From: a virus
DNA length: 64,000 nucleotides
Strand: one strand, 5' to 3'
IMG/VR virus record: IMGVR_UViG_3300028178_000001
Location: 1 to 64,000 of that record
The position numbers were made by a program, and so were the translations under genes. Shown here piece after piece: positions 57,402-64,000 of this stretch. The notes beneath the pieces were generated by a model that saw only the letters and a program-made list of their open reading frames with translations, was not told the DNA's origin and searched no databases. Position 1 is the first letter of the stretch. Each line of letters begins with the position of its first letter.

Positions 57402-57575
57402 ATGAAAGATTTGATTGAAAAAGTAAAAGTATTTTTAAGCGGATTGCTCCCAAATAAGGCGGAGAAGAAAAGGCCCGTTATAATTAAAAAGATTGAACCA
57501 GGCGCGGCAAAGAAAAAGAAAGTAGTTAAGAAAACGGTAGTGCATATAAAGTTAAAAGGAAAGGGACGAAAATGA
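57402..57575 (+). CDS. Small basic protein
   Basis: 57 residues, very lysine-rich (NKAEKKRPVIIKKIEPGAAK, KKKVVKKTVVHIKLKGKG). AGGAG from the heptamer array precedes it and ATGA couples it to the next gene. Could bind DNA in the head or be a membrane-associated peptide; unknown. Confidence 0.5.
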   Translation: MKDLIEKVKVFLSGLLPNKAEKKRPVIIKKIEPGAAKKKKVVKKTVVHIKLKGKGRK

Positions 57576-57961
57576 TAACTGCAATAATGTTTGGTTTGTT
57601 GTTTGTGGTGTTTGCGGCTTTAGCAGAAAGCTTTGAATATGCAGAGCGTTATGTTGTCACGGATATTTTACGCGATAAATATTTAAGTAAACTTTGGCAT
57701 TGGTTCCAACTGTTTGAAAGAATATTCGCGATCACATTTGGTTTTAGTTTGGCATATTCAATGGACCTAGGAGACGCTATTAAGGTAATATTCTTAATAG
57801 CGTCCATTTTTTGGATAGCCTATGACGGAGCGATAAATATTGCACGGAATAAAAATATTTTTTTTATCAGCGGAGAGAGCACAAGCGCGTTTGACCCTTT
57901 TGCTTATCCTTGGTTGAAGATCGGGTTATTAATTACTTCAATTATTTTATTGCTAATATAG
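57572..57961 (+). CDS. Multi-pass membrane protein (holin-like possible)
   Basis: 129 residues with about four hydrophobic segments (ITAIMFGLLFVVFAALAESF, ITFGFSLAYSM, IKVIFLIASIFWIAYDGAIN, LKIGLLITSIILLLI). Contains the terminator-like hairpin at 57773. Phage membrane proteins of this size are often holins, but no endolysin is near. Unproven. Confidence 0.55.
   Translation: MITAIMFGLLFVVFAALAESFEYAERYVVTDILRDKYLSKLWHWFQLFERIFAITFGFSLAYSMDLGDAIKVIFLIASIFWIAYDGAINIARNKNIFFISGESTSAFDPFAYPWLKIGLLITSIILLLI
57773..57812 (+). terminator. Terminator-like hairpin inside a membrane-protein gene
   Basis: GACGCTATTAAG (57773-57784) pairs with CTTAATAGCGTC (57793-57804), 12 perfect pairs with an 8-base loop, then CATTTTTT. 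This is a complete intrinsic-terminator form on the plus strand, in mid-gene. It may attenuate transcription toward the downstream genes. Confidence 0.55.
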
Positions 57962-57972
57962 GAAAAAGAAAA

Positions 57973-58443
57973 ATGGACGAAAAAGATTCACTTGTAAAAG
58001 AGTTTAACAACGAACTATTCAAAGCAGATTATAATGAGTTCAAAGAAGAAATTAGAGAAAAGATTGGTCACATAGGGGATAAGTTTGACCGCATTATAAA
58101 TAAACTTGATAACCTTGACATGGTTTACATTGTGAATGGGGGAAGTGACGGGAAAGAAGTTGGATGGAAGAGGAAAGATTTGTTCCAGGTACTTTATGAT
58201 AATGGTGTGAAGAAAACGAAGATGATGGAAGAAATGTTTAAGAGGGAAATTGGAGAGCTTAAAAGATTGATTACGCAACATATTGACAGTGGGTTTAAAA
58301 GCGGTGTTAACAAATTAAGCTGGTGGGGAACAAAGCTATTACCGATTATCATTGTAACGGGAATAGTGTTATCGCTAATATTTGTATTGTTGGGACAGCA
58401 TGAGCTTGCAGAGAAAATACAAACTTTAACAAAAAATAATTAG
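57973..58443 (+). CDS. Hypothetical membrane protein with coiled coil
   Basis: 156 residues from ATG 57973 (the longer frame overlaps the previous gene). Charged helical body, then one C-terminal membrane segment (LLPIIIVTGIVLSLIFVLLG). The layout resembles holin-associated or membrane-tethered coiled-coil proteins. Gene follows by 11 bases after the previous stop. Confidence 0.5.
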   Translation: MDEKDSLVKEFNNELFKADYNEFKEEIREKIGHIGDKFDRIINKLDNLDMVYIVNGGSDGKEVGWKRKDLFQVLYDNGVKKTKMMEEMFKREIGELKRLITQHIDSGFKSGVNKLSWWGTKLLPIIIVTGIVLSLIFVLLGQHELAEKIQTLTKNN

Positions 58444-58453
58444 AGTTGATGAA

Positions 58454-61400
58454 ATGATTTCTTACAAATTACCGGATTATGAAGGCGGATTTATTACCAA
58501 ATCAGTTGAATGTAATTGCATTGTTACGCGGGATGCTAACGGGTACTTACTAGGGAGTAAACCGGTTAATTGTGTAAAGAAGGGAGTTAATACCAACTTT
58601 GGGAAAGTTGTGGATTATTCAACTAATTATGTTGTTCTAAAAAATGGCTCGAATGTTAAACGGGTGAGACGGGAAGATCTGAACAATATTTTGTTAAAAA
58701 GTTTGGACCAACCGGAAGTTATATCTGAAGAGATAAAAGTATCGGGGAGTTTTGAAACTTTAGCGGGGAAGGTTTTGGTTAAAAGTGAAAGTGAAATTGT
58801 TCGTGACTTACTTACCGATCCGGATAAAGTTTTAGCCAGGGGGAATAGCATAATTTTTTCTAAAACCAAAAATGGGGTAGAATATGAAGCTGAAGCAGTA
58901 AAGAAAGGATTGCTTGCAAAATCATTGTTATTAAAGGGGATTACATCAAAAGAATTAGTTGTAACGAAAAGAATATTATTCAAAGGGGTAGCGTTGTCTT
59001 TAAAGACTCCGAAAGTATTTAATTTGAATAGTTCACCGGCGGGGAGCAGTGGAAGTGCATGGAACGCAAAAGGAGGGATGAAACCAAATCATAAATACAT
59101 TGAACGAAAACCGGCGAAGAGCGGAGACGGTTATATTTATTTGTATGAACTTCCTTCCGGTAAAAAGGAATGGAGAGATGAGGCGGGAAAAGCGGTTGAG
59201 GGAGGTCAAGCGAGCGCGGATTATCAGTTAGAAGAGTTTAAGGTTGGTGATATTGTAAGACAAGGAGAACGGCTTGGAAGAATAAAGGAATCTTCTACAA
59301 ACATGCTTGCGGTAAATTTTGGGGGAGAGATGAAAGTGATCAACAAAAAAGAGCATGTTGAAAAGGTTAAGCAACACCAATTGATGAGAGAAGGGGATAC
59401 GATGTTGTATGAGGGAAACGATGCAAAAATACTCCGTGTAACCGGGAAAGCAGCATTGATAAACACGGCTGATAATAAGCTGAAGGTGATAAATCTTGAG
59501 AAACAACTCGAGAAATACGAGCCCCAAAAAGATGAGAAACGATTAAATAAATACAGTGATGTATACCAGGGAGAAGCAGAGCGAAGAGCCGGACAAGGAG
59601 GAGCGGATAATTACAATATCAGTTATGAAGAACAGCCGGGGTATAAGGATTTTATAAACAACGCAAAGCAAACCGGATTTGGGAGGAAAAGCGATCTTGA
59701 AATGGTTAAGCGAATAGAGACCGGGAACCGTTTACGAACAGTCCGGTGGGACTATAACCCGGAGACACAAGATATTAGTTTTATGGTTGACGGAGTTGAG
59801 GATTATCCGTTAAGTTTTATGGGGAAGAAATACAAAATTAGGGATATTACCGATGAAGGGTATAGTTTGGAGGATGCAGAAACAAAAGAAAAAGGTTTAT
59901 TCTTATCGCACAAAGATTATGCAGCTCATTCGAAAGATAATGAAATGCGAACTGATTTGAAGCATGAAAAGGTTGGAGGAGTAAACGGATATGAGGTTGT
60001 AAAAGAACCAGCCAGAACTTTTAGTTTTAAGCCGAAATATACTGAAGAGGAAAGGGCAAGATTTGATAAACGCGGCGGAAGCCGGCCCAGCCGTTGGACA
60101 CGGGGGAAAGAACGGAGTTTGCAAAGCACAGAGGAAAAGAAACGATTAGTTGAGGCACTAGCCGAACAACGTAAAAAGAATCTTGAAGTTTTGGGGACAA
60201 AAGATTTTGCAGATTTTGAAAAGCTGCACAAGGAGAAAGGATTTTCAATTGGAGAGAATAGATTTCATGCTGTAAAAGAAATTGAGGCAGGAGGAAGAAC
60301 TTTTAGAATAAAAAGTCAATTTAAACCGGATAAAATGAGTTGGGAAACATCGATCGATGGACCGGTTAAAAAATTACAGTTGGGAGAAAAGCATTTACCG
60401 ATAACGGATATATCGAAGGATAAAGTTTTTTACCATGAAGGAGGGGATGAAAAAAGTATATCCTTTGATGAGCTGAAGACCATTAACGGGAAAAGTTTGT
60501 TTGAACCGACAAAAGAGAGCAAAGGAATTGTAAGTAATTTAGATCCGATGAAGATTTATTTTGGTGATAAGGATGTAACAAGCGGTATTTATGAAATAGT
60601 TGAGGCAAAGGATTTAGTAGCTTCTCATAAACCGGATGGAACCCCAAATAAAGATTATCAGATATCAGACGCGCAGAACAGAGACCGCAGCACTCCGCAA
60701 AGTATTGCACAAATAAACAAGATTGCAACTAATCCAAATTTTGATTTCCTAAGCGACAGCAAGACCGCACAGGACGGTGCACCTATTGTTGACGAAGATT
60801 ATAACGTTATTGCCGGGAATGGGCGGGGAATAGGCGTACAGCAGCATTACGACAATAAAGGGGAGAAATACCGGAGCGATCTTTTAAAGAATGCCGGGAA
60901 ATATGGTTTTAGCGCTGAGGATGTTGAGAAGATGGAACAGCCGGTTTTGGTGAGGCGAACGAATGTTGACGCGAAGGAGGCGCAACGACTGGGAGCAATA
61001 AGTAATACTTCAAATATGCTCGCAACGGAGGAACGGGAAGCAGCGAAAGGAAAAGCAACGAGAATTGACGACGCAACGTTTAACAATTTATCAGGAATGT
61101 TTACTTCGGCTGAGGGAGTACACGAAACACTTAACCAATATCTTGATGAAATTGGACCGGATATTGTGAATGAATTGCTTAAGAAGAAAATAATCCCGGA
61201 GAATGAAGCGCACTTGTACATTGATCCAAAGAGCGGAAAGATGGATGCAGGGCATAAGGAAAAGGTTAAGCAGATATTAACGCAATCGGTTTTGGGAGAG
61301 AGCAGCCAGCATTTTGAGAAGATACCGGAAGCGGCAAGGGCGGGAACGGTTAAAAGTCTTGGAGATATTTTTGCGCTGAAGGGGAAAGCCGGTGATATTG

Positions 61401-62515
61401 TTCCTAATCTACAGGAAGCCGTAAAGATATTGGCAAAGTATGAGGCAGTTAAGGATAATTTTAAGTCCCCGGATGATTTTGTTAAGCAAGCGGCAAATGA
61501 CGCGTTTGAACCGTTGAAAGGGAGCAAAGAGGGATTAGCATTGTTCGAATTACTTTCCGGCAGCAAACCAAATGAGATGAAGGATAAAATACATGATTAC
61601 AAGTTAAGCATGGGAGGGGATATGTTTAGCGAAGGCAAACCGGCGAATGAAGCGTTTGATGAAGTGTTTAAGCCGAGGTATGTAAGCGGGGTTAATAAGA
61701 GTTTGTTTAGCAGAATAAAGATGTTCGGGAAACGATTGAGAAAATCTTTAAGTGGAAATGAACGGGATGAGTTTAACAAAAAACACCCGAGAGATAAAAA
61801 AGGTAAATTTGAAGTAAAGAAAGGGGGGGAGTTAAAAAAACTATTTGATGAATTTAGGAGTAAGTATGTAAAAGCATATGAGACACCACTTGGTATTGTT
61901 AAGTTGCGCGAAAAAGACTTTCATAAAATAGTTGGGATACACCAATTCGGAAGAGATGCTTTTGAAAGAATGCTTGCTGAGGGTTCTATAAATTGGGATG
62001 TAATTGAGAGTGGGGATATCCGTGATTTGGAAGTATTCAATTTTATAGAAGATATTCTTATTAAGCCGGATGAAATAAGAATTGCAAAAGAGGGGAAGCT
62101 TGATTCGGATTTTATTTTCATTTTAGATAGAGGAGGTATTCAATATTATGTAGCGTTTACAAAAAATGATTTAGTAAGGACACTTCATAATTTTGATAAA
62201 AATTATATTGAACGCAATAGCGGTAAAACTATTTATACAAAAGAAAAAGGGCTTATTAAATCAATAAGCCCTATAAAAAATCGTCACTCCTTTCGCCTCA
62301 GCACGGCGAGTGACTTTCCAAGGGCAAATATAGTGAGTGCAGGTATTATTGTCAAGGGGAATCATAAATTAAGCGAAGAATTATTTAATGAATCGTCAAC
62401 GGGGAATGACGGGAGTTTTGATTCGGAGAACGCGGATATAACGCAGGGGACAAAGATAACGAGGAAAATAATTATGAAGAGAAAGAAGAAGAGGGACGAA
62501 ACTTTTTTATTGTAG
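58454..62515 (+). CDS. Polyvalent protein with DdrB/ParB-like domain and possible toxin end
   Basis: 1353 residues. First 300: SH3/KOW-like beta modules (KVGDIVRQGERLGRIKES) after a KYIERKPAKSGDGYIYLYEL segment. Residues about 715-1080 match the DdrB-like ParB-superfamily domain of polyvalent proteins: DLVASHKPDGTP, AQNRDRSTPQSIAQINKIA, DGAPIVDEDYNVIAGNGRGI, NTSNMLATEEREAAKGK. After an EFNKKHPRDKKGKFEV joint, residues 1130-1250 (PDEIRIAKEGKLDSDFIFIL, DRGGIQYYVAFTKN) resemble a barnase/EndoU/colicin-like nuclease domain. Probably injected with the DNA to counter host defence. Confidence 0.65.
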   Translation: MISYKLPDYEGGFITKSVECNCIVTRDANGYLLGSKPVNCVKKGVNTNFGKVVDYSTNYVVLKNGSNVKRVRREDLNNILLKSLDQPEVISEEIKVSGSFETLAGKVLVKSESEIVRDLLTDPDKVLARGNSIIFSKTKNGVEYEAEAVKKGLLAKSLLLKGITSKELVVTKRILFKGVALSLKTPKVFNLNSSPAGSSGSAWNAKGGMKPNHKYIERKPAKSGDGYIYLYELPSGKKEWRDEAGKAVEGGQASADYQLEEFKVGDIVRQGERLGRIKESSTNMLAVNFGGEMKVINKKEHVEKVKQHQLMREGDTMLYEGNDAKILRVTGKAALINTADNKLKVINLEKQLEKYEPQKDEKRLNKYSDVYQGEAERRAGQGGADNYNISYEEQPGYKDFINNAKQTGFGRKSDLEMVKRIETGNRLRTVRWDYNPETQDISFMVDGVEDYPLSFMGKKYKIRDITDEGYSLEDAETKEKGLFLSHKDYAAHSKDNEMRTDLKHEKVGGVNGYEVVKEPARTFSFKPKYTEEERARFDKRGGSRPSRWTRGKERSLQSTEEKKRLVEALAEQRKKNLEVLGTKDFADFEKLHKEKGFSIGENRFHAVKEIEAGGRTFRIKSQFKPDKMSWETSIDGPVKKLQLGEKHLPITDISKDKVFYHEGGDEKSISFDELKTINGKSLFEPTKESKGIVSNLDPMKIYFGDKDVTSGIYEIVEAKDLVASHKPDGTPNKDYQISDAQNRDRSTPQSIAQINKIATNPNFDFLSDSKTAQDGAPIVDEDYNVIAGNGRGIGVQQHYDNKGEKYRSDLLKNAGKYGFSAEDVEKMEQPVLVRRTNVDAKEAQRLGAISNTSNMLATEEREAAKGKATRIDDATFNNLSGMFTSAEGVHETLNQYLDEIGPDIVNELLKKKIIPENEAHLYIDPKSGKMDAGHKEKVKQILTQSVLGESSQHFEKIPEAARAGTVKSLGDIFALKGKAGDIVPNLQEAVKILAKYEAVKDNFKSPDDFVKQAANDAFEPLKGSKEGLALFELLSGSKPNEMKDKIHDYKLSMGGDMFSEGKPANEAFDEVFKPRYVSGVNKSLFSRIKMFGKRLRKSLSGNERDEFNKKHPRDKKGKFEVKKGGELKKLFDEFRSKYVKAYETPLGIVKLREKDFHKIVGIHQFGRDAFERMLAEGSINWDVIESGDIRDLEVFNFIEDILIKPDEIRIAKEGKLDSDFIFILDRGGIQYYVAFTKNDLVRTLHNFDKNYIERNSGKTIYTKEKGLIKSISPIKNRHSFRLSTASDFPRANIVSAGIIVKGNHKLSEELFNESSTGNDGSFDSENADITQGTKITRKIIMKRKKKRDETFLL
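62248..62314. repeat. Tandem hairpins within the end of the polyvalent gene
   Basis: AGGGCTTATT/AATAAGCCCT (62248-62257, 62263-62272; 10 pairs; followed on the minus strand by TTTTTCTTT, so terminator-like for leftward transcripts). Then GTCACT...AGTGAC with CGCC/GGCG inside (62283-62314). The stretch is more G+C-rich and palindromic than its surroundings. Confidence 0.5.
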
Positions 62516-62535
62516 GTGAATAAAAGATTTTATAA

Positions 62536-62547
62536 GTTAATACATAA
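62536..62547 (+). promoter_or_regulatory. GTTAATACATAA box before the decoration-like gene
   Basis: Perfect 12-mer in the 89-base gap before 62605; AAGGAG follows at about 62590. Together with the terminator after the gene it suggests a separately expressed, highly made structural protein. Confidence 0.4.
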
Positions 62548-62604
62548 GAATAAATGTAAATTAACAGAACAAATAACAATAACTTAACACAAGGAGTTAG
62601 AACA

Positions 62605-63069
62605 ATGGTACAATTCCCATTACTCACAAACGCTGAGGTTCAGGCAAAAGACTTTATGAACCAGGGAGATATTACGAAAGCATTAGACCTTTTGCAGAAT
62701 CTTCCGTATGTAAACGTTTCATCCGCATTGGCAGCAGGCGCAACGGGTGTAACGGTAAACGAACACATCTTTGTAGCGCCATGCAAAATGGAAGTTTTGC
62801 AGGCAAAGTTCATTACAACCGCAGTTAACACGGGTTCGGGCAACGAGCCGGTAGTAAAATTGATGGCCGGGACTGATGAAGTTGGAGCCAGCGGCGCAGT
62901 TGTGGTAGCAGGCGCGGCGATCGGTGATGTTGCAAGCTTAACACTCGACAGCGCCAAGGTTGTAGTAGCGTCCGGAGGAAAACTTATTCTTAGAATAGTT
63001 AACCCCGGAGGAACAATAACCACACCGTTAACCGGAAAACTTCAGTTCATTTGGAAACCAACTGTTTAG
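62605..63069 (+). CDS. Head decoration-like/capsid accessory protein
   Basis: 154 residues, beta-rich and glycine/alanine/valine-rich, with AAGGAG 8 bases before ATG. Helical start (FMNQGDITKALDLLQNLPYV), then a jelly-roll-like sequence (VNEHIFVAPCKMEVLQAKFI, LILRIVNPGGTI) ending in LTGKLQFIWKPTV. It has its own promoter-like box and terminator, like an abundant virion protein. G+C-rich codons suggest high expression. Decoration role is an inference; the major capsid gene is not in the window. Confidence 0.55.
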   Translation: MVQFPLLTNAEVQAKDFMNQGDITKALDLLQNLPYVNVSSALAAGATGVTVNEHIFVAPCKMEVLQAKFITTAVNTGSGNEPVVKLMAGTDEVGASGAVVVAGAAIGDVASLTLDSAKVVVASGGKLILRIVNPGGTITTPLTGKLQFIWKPTV

Positions 63070-63084
63070 TTGGTGGTTATTAGT

Positions 63085-63152
63085 AGTCAGTTATCAGTTA
63101 TCAGTTGATAGAAGAAATTTTATCAATAATTGATGACTGACTTCTTTTTTTT
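63085..63152 (+). terminator. Intrinsic terminator after the decoration-like gene
   Basis: Arms AGTCAGTTATCA (63085-63096) and TGATGACTGACT (63131-63142), 12 pairs including one G-T, with an inner TTGATA/TATCAA helix, then TCTTTTTTTT. The arm contains the doubled TTATCAG motif. Confidence 0.75.
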
Positions 63153-63159
63153 AATTACG

Positions 63160-63180
63160 AATTAGGAATTAGGAATTAGG
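63160..63180 (+). repeat. AATTAGG heptamer array, 3 units
   Basis: Three perfect units directly after the terminator T-tract; ends in AGGAG, 11 bases before ATG 63192. Confidence 0.8.
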
Positions 63181-63191
63181 AGATTGAGGTT

Positions 63192-63500
63192 ATGTTAATA
63201 TTTTACACAGAGAGAGAAGGAGGGAACTGGATACCGTTGAGGGTAAAAACTACACGGGGCAAATTATTGAAGCGGTTGAAAAAATTTGCATTTAAGAAAT
63301 TAGCAGAGATTATAATTGAAGGGGAAAAGTTTCTTATGGCTAGTGTGTTGTTCCCAAACGATTTGGTTTACTGCCCTATTCTTAACCAAACAGATAGAAT
63401 TAAATCAAAAGGGAAAACTTGGTTTTTTAAAAGTGGTAAACTCACCAAAGTAACTACGAATTATCATAAATGGTTGAAAGGACAATTAGGGATTAAATGA
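63192..63500 (+). CDS. Hypothetical basic protein
   Basis: 102 residues, basic and aromatic (LLKRLKKFAFKKLAEIIIEG, KGKTWFFKSGKLTKVTTNYH). Follows the terminator and heptamer array, so it opens a new unit. ATGA overlap with the next gene. Not recognised. Confidence 0.5.
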   Translation: MLIFYTEREGGNWIPLRVKTTRGKLLKRLKKFAFKKLAEIIIEGEKFLMASVLFPNDLVYCPILNQTDRIKSKGKTWFFKSGKLTKVTTNYHKWLKGQLGIK

Positions 63501-64000
63501 GCGGCAGGATAGGACAGTGCGATAGTTTGGAGTTTATGAAAAAGCAAGAAGATTTTTCTGCTGATATTATCTATTGTGATCCGCCGTATGCGTTGGGGAG
63601 TGAAGTTATTATACGCAAAGACGGGAAACCGGATTATAAAAAAGCCGTAGATTTTATGAATAAATGGGATATGCCAAACGGCGATTATTGGGAGGCTTGG
63701 TTTAAGGAAGCATTTAGAGTATTAAAGTACGGCGGGCGTGTAATAATGTTTGGAATGGACCGCCAATTAATGCTGAATAAATATTATGCTTGTTACGCCG
63801 GATTTGAGGAACAGCAAAGTTTGTATTGGTATTTTATTTCGAACTTTCCGAAAGCTACTGATTTAAGCAAAATGATTGACCGAAACGCAGGAGCGGGAAG
63901 GGAAGTTGTTGGAATAACTTCTATCCCAAATGGGAAAGAAAGTGCATACCAAGGTGAACGATATAAAGAAAAAAGGGAAACTGCTTTTGGGGTTATTCAA
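63497..64000 (+). CDS. DNA methyltransferase (3' partial)
   Basis: 168 codons to the window end. Motif IV IIYCDPPYALGSEVI near the start and WFKEAFRVLKYGGRVIMFGM, then YFISNFPKATDLSKMI are typical of phage adenine/cytosine methyltransferases of the D12/N4-N6 class. FxGxG is expected downstream of the cut. Third methyltransferase in the window. It overlaps the previous gene by four bases. Confidence 0.8.
   Translation, partial: MSGRIGQCDSLEFMKKQEDFSADIIYCDPPYALGSEVIIRKDGKPDYKKAVDFMNKWDMPNGDYWEAWFKEAFRVLKYGGRVIMFGMDRQLMLNKYYACYAGFEEQQSLYWYFISNFPKATDLSKMIDRNAGAGREVVGITSIPNGKESAYQGERYKEKRETAFGVIQ

Noticed and set aside
60847-61566. 239-codon minus-strand frame
   Set aside because: Shadow of the polyvalent gene in the region with clear DdrB-like motifs.

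Overview
The window is almost wall-to-wall phage DNA: an A+T-rich, tightly packed genome of a temperate contractile-tailed (myovirus-like) dsDNA phage. Evidence is a baseplate module (hub, spike, LysM wedge, J-like and I-like proteins, fibres), a repressor/integrase switch, an early region (two ParB-like proteins, SbcD, SbcC, SF2 helicase, SSB, DUF4373 replication protein), three DNA methyltransferases, and a terminase-portal-MuF-decoration head module. Genes overlap by ATGA or similar junctions and many have AAGGAG Shine-Dalgarno sites. The host cannot be named from sequence alone. The DUF4373 protein, the base composition and the dispersed AATTAGG heptamers would suit Bacteroidota/Ignavibacteriota relatives, but that is an inference. 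No complete tRNA, rRNA, CRISPR array or host housekeeping gene is visible.

Layout. 1-16070 (+): end of a tape-measure-like gene, baseplate and fibre genes. These include a lectin-like tail protein with a diversity-generating-retroelement (DGR) type variable C-terminus, followed by an Avd-like gene but by no reverse transcriptase. 16071-16336: an attP region holding the 3' half of a tRNA-Val(GAC) gene between paired TTGCCCC direct repeats. 16327-19661 (-): tyrosine integrase, a serine-recombinase-like protein lacking the catalytic domain, two membrane/secreted genes and a repressor-like HTH protein. 19776-29132 (+, with two antisense zinc-ribbon genes): early genes. 29185-30057: a small integron-like module (attC-like palindromes, a cassette-like ORF and the C-terminal end of an integron-type integrase). 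30071-44031: helicase, SbcC, two related HNH proteins each near a strongly structured non-coding RNA region, and replication genes. 44048-46721: terminase. 46711-54138: methyltransferases, nucleases and small genes. 54215-64000: portal, MuF-like protein, a 1353-residue polyvalent protein with a DdrB/ParB-like domain and a possible C-terminal toxin domain, a decoration-like protein, and a third methyltransferase cut by the window end.

Phage structural genes lie on both sides of attP and the tail and head modules sit at opposite ends. The sequence is therefore best read as the free or circularly permuted phage form, with the genome running beyond both ends (sheath, tube and major capsid are missing here). 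The most unusual points are the DGR target plus Avd without an RT, the headless serine recombinase overlapping the integrase, the integron-like cassette module, the two structured RNA regions near HNH genes, and the repeated GTTAATACATAA and AATTAGG motifs between genes.
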